Assembly: GCA_947502635.1 (NCBI GenBank)
Contig: CANNAN010000004.1
Coordinates: 372,001 to 436,000, forward strand
DNA length: 64,000 nt
Reading direction: 5' to 3'
Source of the DNA: an uncultured Flavobacteriaceae bacterium
GTDB lineage: Bacteria > Bacteroidota > Bacteroidia > Flavobacteriales > Flavobacteriaceae
Shown here piece by piece: positions 60,950 through 64,000 of this stretch. Each line of letters begins with the position of its first letter. Position 1 is the stretch's first letter. The position numbers were made by a program, and so were the translations under genes. The notes below the pieces were generated by a model. It was not told the DNA's origin and did not search any database. It saw only the letters and a program-made list of their open reading frames with translations.

Positions 60950-63256
60950 ATGAAAACAACTATTTTTAAACTAAGTGGTGCCTTAATCTTTTTTTTATGT
61001 GCGGTAGCTCAAACGAATGCTCAAGACCTTGTAGGTTCTTGGAAAGGAAAATTATCTGTTCAAGGAACAGAAGTCCCTCTACTATTTGATATTAAAAGTG
61101 AAGATGACGGCTATAAATCAACAATGGATAGCCCATCACAAGGTGCTACAGGTATTCCTATGGACGAAACACTTTACGTAAATGATACTTTGACAATTAA
61201 ATTTAAGCAAGCAGGAATTAAATATGTTGCTTCATTAAAAGAAGATACGTTATCTGGCACATTTTATCAAGCTGGTCAAGAATTTCCTTTAGTATTATCA
61301 AAAACAGAAAAGACACTTCCTGGTAATACAGCACTACCAACATCTGACGAAGATCTGGAAAAACTAGCCAATTGGAATCCTACAAATTATAAATATGGTG
61401 TCGAAGATTACTTTGCAAGACCTAAGGCCAGATCTTTTAGTTTTTCTCCAAATGGCACCTATTTATCTTATCGGGAAAAAGATGAAAACACTAAAAACCA
61501 CGTGTACGTTAAAAATCTTGAAACCAATGAAATAAAAAGGGTTATAGAGGAAAAAGATGAATTAATCCGTGGTTTTGGCTGGGCAAATGAAGGCAGATTA
61601 GTCTATGTAATGGATAAAGGTGGTAACGAAGATTATCACTTGTTTGCGGTAAATATTGATGGTAGTAATGCTAAAGAATTAACGCCTTTTGAAGGTGTAA
61701 AAGTCAATATTTTAGAAAGTCTTAAAGAAGATAAAGACCATATGATTATTGCTATGAACCAAAATAATCCTCAAATATTTGAACCCTATAAAATCAATAT
61801 TGAAACGGGTGCTTTAGAGCAATTATATAAAAACGAAGATGCTGCCAATCCAATTAGTAATTACATATTTGATAAAGACGGAAAATTACGTGGATTCACT
61901 AAACTTCGTGATGGCGTAAACATTGATTTATACTATGCTACAGATGGTGTAAACTACGAAATAAAAAAACAATTAAGCTGGAAAGATAATTTTAATATAT
62001 CTTCATTCAATTACGCTTCTAGCAACCCACATGAGGCTTATATTACATCAAATTTGGATAGTGATAAAACTCAAATTTATTTATACGATCTCAAAGAAGA
62101 TAAAATCATTAAAAAACTTTTTTCTAATGATTATTATGATGTTTCTGGATTAAGACTATCAAGAAATAGAGGTTACGAACTAGATTTTTTTTATTATGAA
62201 GGTGAAAAAAGCCATATCATACCTGTAAGTGCCTATTATAAAAAGTTTCATGATAAAATCATTACTAAATTTTCTGGATACAACTATTCAATATCTGACG
62301 TAACCGATGATGAAAGTAAATATTTAATCTTTCTACAAAGCGATAAATTATATGGTACATATTATTCATATGATGCAAAAAAAGACACCTTTAAATTACT
62401 TTACAACCTCATGCCTAATCTTATTGAAAAAGATATGGCAGACATGCGTCCTATTTCTTTTAAGAGCAGAGATGGCAAAACGATACACGGTTACATTACA
62501 TTACCAAAAGAGGCTCTTAATGGCAAAAAAGTCCCTGTTATAGTAAACCCTCATGGTGGACCACAAGGCATTAGGGATTCTTGGGGTTTTAATCCAGAAG
62601 CACAATTGTTTGCAAGTCGTGGGTATGCAACTTTACAAGTGAATTTTAGAATTTCTGGAGGTTACGGGAAAGCATTTTTAGAGTCTGGGTTTAAAGAAAT
62701 TGGAAGAAAAGCTATGGACGATGTTGAAGATGGGTTACAATATGTTGTAGATCAAGGCTGGGTAGATAAAGATAATGCAGCAATTTATGGTGGTAGCCAC
62801 GGTGGATATGCCGTACTGCGGGGTTTGACAAAAACGCCTGATTTATATGCTTGTGGAGTTGATTATGTTGGTGTATCTAATTTGTTTTCATTTATGAAAA
62901 CAATTCCTCCATACTGGAAGCCTTATTTAAAAATTATTAAAGAAATCTGGTACGATGAAGACATTCCAGAAGAAAAAGTCATCATGAAAGAAGTTTCTCC
63001 TGTATATCAGATAGATAAAATTAAAAAACCTCTTTTTGTAATTCAAGGAGCCAACGATCCAAGGGTTAATATAGATGAGTCTGACCAAATTGTAAGCGCC
63101 TTACGTGCTAAAGGTTTTGATGTACCTTATATGGTTAAATATGATGAAGGCCATGGCTTTGCTAAAGAAGAAAATAGTATTGCACTTTATAAATCCATGA
63201 TGGGTTTTTATGCTAAGCATTTAAAAAAGGAGATTAAACAGCCTTTAAAAGATTAA
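60950..63256 (+). CDS. S9-family prolyl oligopeptidase/alpha-beta hydrolase, exported
   Basis: I start at ATG 60950 because MKTTIFKLSGALIFFLCAVAQTNA is a clear signal peptide; an ATG at 60830 opens a frame but would place a second hydrophobic stretch before it. The 768-residue protein has a beta-propeller-like region (about 160-520) and a C-terminal hydrolase domain with nucleophile motif GGSHGG, the Asp in NDPRVN and the His in DEGHGF. It should cleave peptides or acyl esters. A short N-terminal domain (about 25-110, VGSWKGKLSVQGTEVPLLFDI) resembles one in other Bacteroidota hydrolases. Confidence 0.9.
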   Translation: MKTTIFKLSGALIFFLCAVAQTNAQDLVGSWKGKLSVQGTEVPLLFDIKSEDDGYKSTMDSPSQGATGIPMDETLYVNDTLTIKFKQAGIKYVASLKEDTLSGTFYQAGQEFPLVLSKTEKTLPGNTALPTSDEDLEKLANWNPTNYKYGVEDYFARPKARSFSFSPNGTYLSYREKDENTKNHVYVKNLETNEIKRVIEEKDELIRGFGWANEGRLVYVMDKGGNEDYHLFAVNIDGSNAKELTPFEGVKVNILESLKEDKDHMIIAMNQNNPQIFEPYKINIETGALEQLYKNEDAANPISNYIFDKDGKLRGFTKLRDGVNIDLYYATDGVNYEIKKQLSWKDNFNISSFNYASSNPHEAYITSNLDSDKTQIYLYDLKEDKIIKKLFSNDYYDVSGLRLSRNRGYELDFFYYEGEKSHIIPVSAYYKKFHDKIITKFSGYNYSISDVTDDESKYLIFLQSDKLYGTYYSYDAKKDTFKLLYNLMPNLIEKDMADMRPISFKSRDGKTIHGYITLPKEALNGKKVPVIVNPHGGPQGIRDSWGFNPEAQLFASRGYATLQVNFRISGGYGKAFLESGFKEIGRKAMDDVEDGLQYVVDQGWVDKDNAAIYGGSHGGYAVLRGLTKTPDLYACGVDYVGVSNLFSFMKTIPPYWKPYLKIIKEIWYDEDIPEEKVIMKEVSPVYQIDKIKKPLFVIQGANDPRVNIDESDQIVSALRAKGFDVPYMVKYDEGHGFAKEENSIALYKSMMGFYAKHLKKEIKQPLKD

Positions 63257-63272
63257 AACAAATTTAATTTAT

Positions 63273-63310
63273 AAAAAAGCTTTTTGAAGTCACATTCAAA
63301 AGGCTTTTTT
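63273..63310 (+). terminator. Intrinsic terminator of the S9 peptidase gene
   Basis: AAAAAAGC (63273-63280) with GCTTTTTT (63303-63310), extended inward by TTTTGAA / TTCAAAA around a 6-base loop. The stem ends in T6 and lies 17 bp after the stop. Confidence 0.9.
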
Positions 63311-63370
63311 ATTTATATAAATCTAAAAACTAATTTATACATTTACATCTTTATTATTACAACTCTATAT

Positions 63371-64000
63371 ATGCAAATCAACGACAAATCAGAAACAACA
63401 AATTATCTAGCTTCAAACAAAAGGTATGATACTATGACCTATAAAAGATCAGGAAAAAGCGGCGTGCTTTTACCTGCGATCTCATTAGGATTATGGCACA
63501 ACTTTGGTTTTGTTGATAGCATACAAAATGGTAGAGATATTCTAAGATGTGCATTCGATTTGGGTATTACACATTTAGATTTAGCAAATAACTATGGACC
63601 TCCTTATGGATCTGCTGAAGAAAATTTCGGCACGATCTTTAAAAAAGACTTTAAGTCTTATAGAGATGAACTATTTATAGCTACTAAAGCGGGTTATGAT
63701 ATGTGGCCTGGTCCTTATGGTAATTTTGGATCGAGAAAGTATTTAATTTCAAGTTTAGACCAAAGCCTTAAACGTATGGGCTTAGATTATGTTGATATTT
63801 TTTATCACCACAGACCAGATAAAGATACGCCATTAGAAGAAACCATGGGAGCACTGGCAGATATTGTACGTCAAGGAAAAGCGCTCTATGTAGGGATTTC
63901 TAATTACCAACCAGAAGAAACGCAGAAAGCTGCTGAAATTCTTAAAAATTTAAAGGTCCCCTTTATTTTACATCAAGCCCGTTATTCTATGTTCGATCGT
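63371..64000 (+). CDS. Aldo/keto reductase, partial at window end
   Basis: The ATG at 63371 opens a frame running to base 64000 (210 residues visible). An aldo/keto reductase pattern is clear: GVLLPAISLGLWHNFG, ITHLDLANNYGPPYGSAEE with catalytic Asp and Tyr, KAGYDMWPGPYGNFGSRKYLISSLDQSLKRMGLDYVDIFYHH and VGISNY. This fits the YghZ-type (glyceraldehyde 3-phosphate reductase-like) subfamily. The N-terminal 20 residues before YDTMTYKRSG may not be part of the fold, so a later start at TATGATACTATG (63425 or later) is possible. Confidence 0.88.
   Translation, partial: MQINDKSETTNYLASNKRYDTMTYKRSGKSGVLLPAISLGLWHNFGFVDSIQNGRDILRCAFDLGITHLDLANNYGPPYGSAEENFGTIFKKDFKSYRDELFIATKAGYDMWPGPYGNFGSRKYLISSLDQSLKRMGLDYVDIFYHHRPDKDTPLEETMGALADIVRQGKALYVGISNYQPEETQKAAEILKNLKVPFILHQARYSMFDR

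Overview
The window looks like chromosome of a member of the Flavobacteriaceae (phylum Bacteroidota). The DNA is AT-rich. Several secreted proteins end in a type IX secretion (T9SS) sorting domain of the form PNP...G.Y.L...KK. Many lipoproteins have a short SC-type lipobox. Shine-Dalgarno sequences are mostly absent, and several upstream regions carry the Bacteroidota -7 promoter element TAnnTTTG. The GH9 plus GH5 cellulase pair, the sulfatase and the secreted peptidases fit a polymer-degrading, probably marine or soil, bacterium; this lifestyle is inference. I saw no tRNA, rRNA, CRISPR array, complete insertion sequence or prophage.

Region 1-4948 is a tight seven-gene minus-strand operon. 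It runs from a hypothetical beta protein through four proteins with Ig-like domains, three of which also have a helical, phasin-like N-terminus, into a polyprenyl diphosphate synthase and a geranylgeranyl-reductase-like flavoprotein cut by the window edge. None of the Ig-like proteins has a signal peptide, so this looks like a cytoplasmic structure linked to isoprenoid chemistry. It is the best candidate for an undescribed system here. 5456-9901 holds envelope lipoproteins and DUF4836-like proteins, and 10012-10911 is an EamA exporter. 11381-16537 is a cellulase locus (GH9, then GH5 with PKD) whose two proteins share a C-terminal module and sorting domain. 16642-20854 has a divergent pair of non-secreted proteins, one with a duplicated unknown domain and one of the phospholipase-D type.

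21040-28318 carries an M4 metalloprotease, a thioredoxin-fold protein lacking the active cysteines, and an unusual M6/metzincin-like protease ending in a predicted outer-membrane barrel. 28621-37838 is mostly housekeeping and stress genes: Crp/Fnr regulator, fatty-acid desaturase, two DEAD-box helicases, J-domain/KTSC protein, cold-shock protein, M15 peptidase, LamG lipoprotein and SPFH protein. 38048-42964 has two tandem phosphatidylserine-decarboxylase-like proteins, then an aldonolactone-oxidase-like flavoprotein and a lipoprotein. 43459-48669 holds a dioxygenase-fold protein without metal ligands, a T9SS PKD/right-handed-repeat protein, an M23/LysM peptidase and a GT9 glycosyltransferase.

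48867-51075 is a TetR - RidA-like - Old Yellow Enzyme operon with two matching operators, resembling the electrophile-responsive nemRA arrangement. 51208-55088 is an ECF sigma / anti-sigma operon with surface proteins of the DUF4097/DUF2807 kind, and has a 55-bp TCAA repeat placed right before the last gene. The right end has two EamA exporters, a cold-shock-domain protein with a palindromic leader, a RadD-like helicase, a sulfatase lipoprotein, an S9 peptidase and an aldo/keto reductase cut by the window edge.

Outside the genes, the most notable structures are a family of about 140-bp imperfect hairpins beginning exactly at stop codons (29188-29330 and 55102-55240, with a partial copy at 10909) and a recurrent AATAGGG-type motif upstream of several of the unexplained genes.
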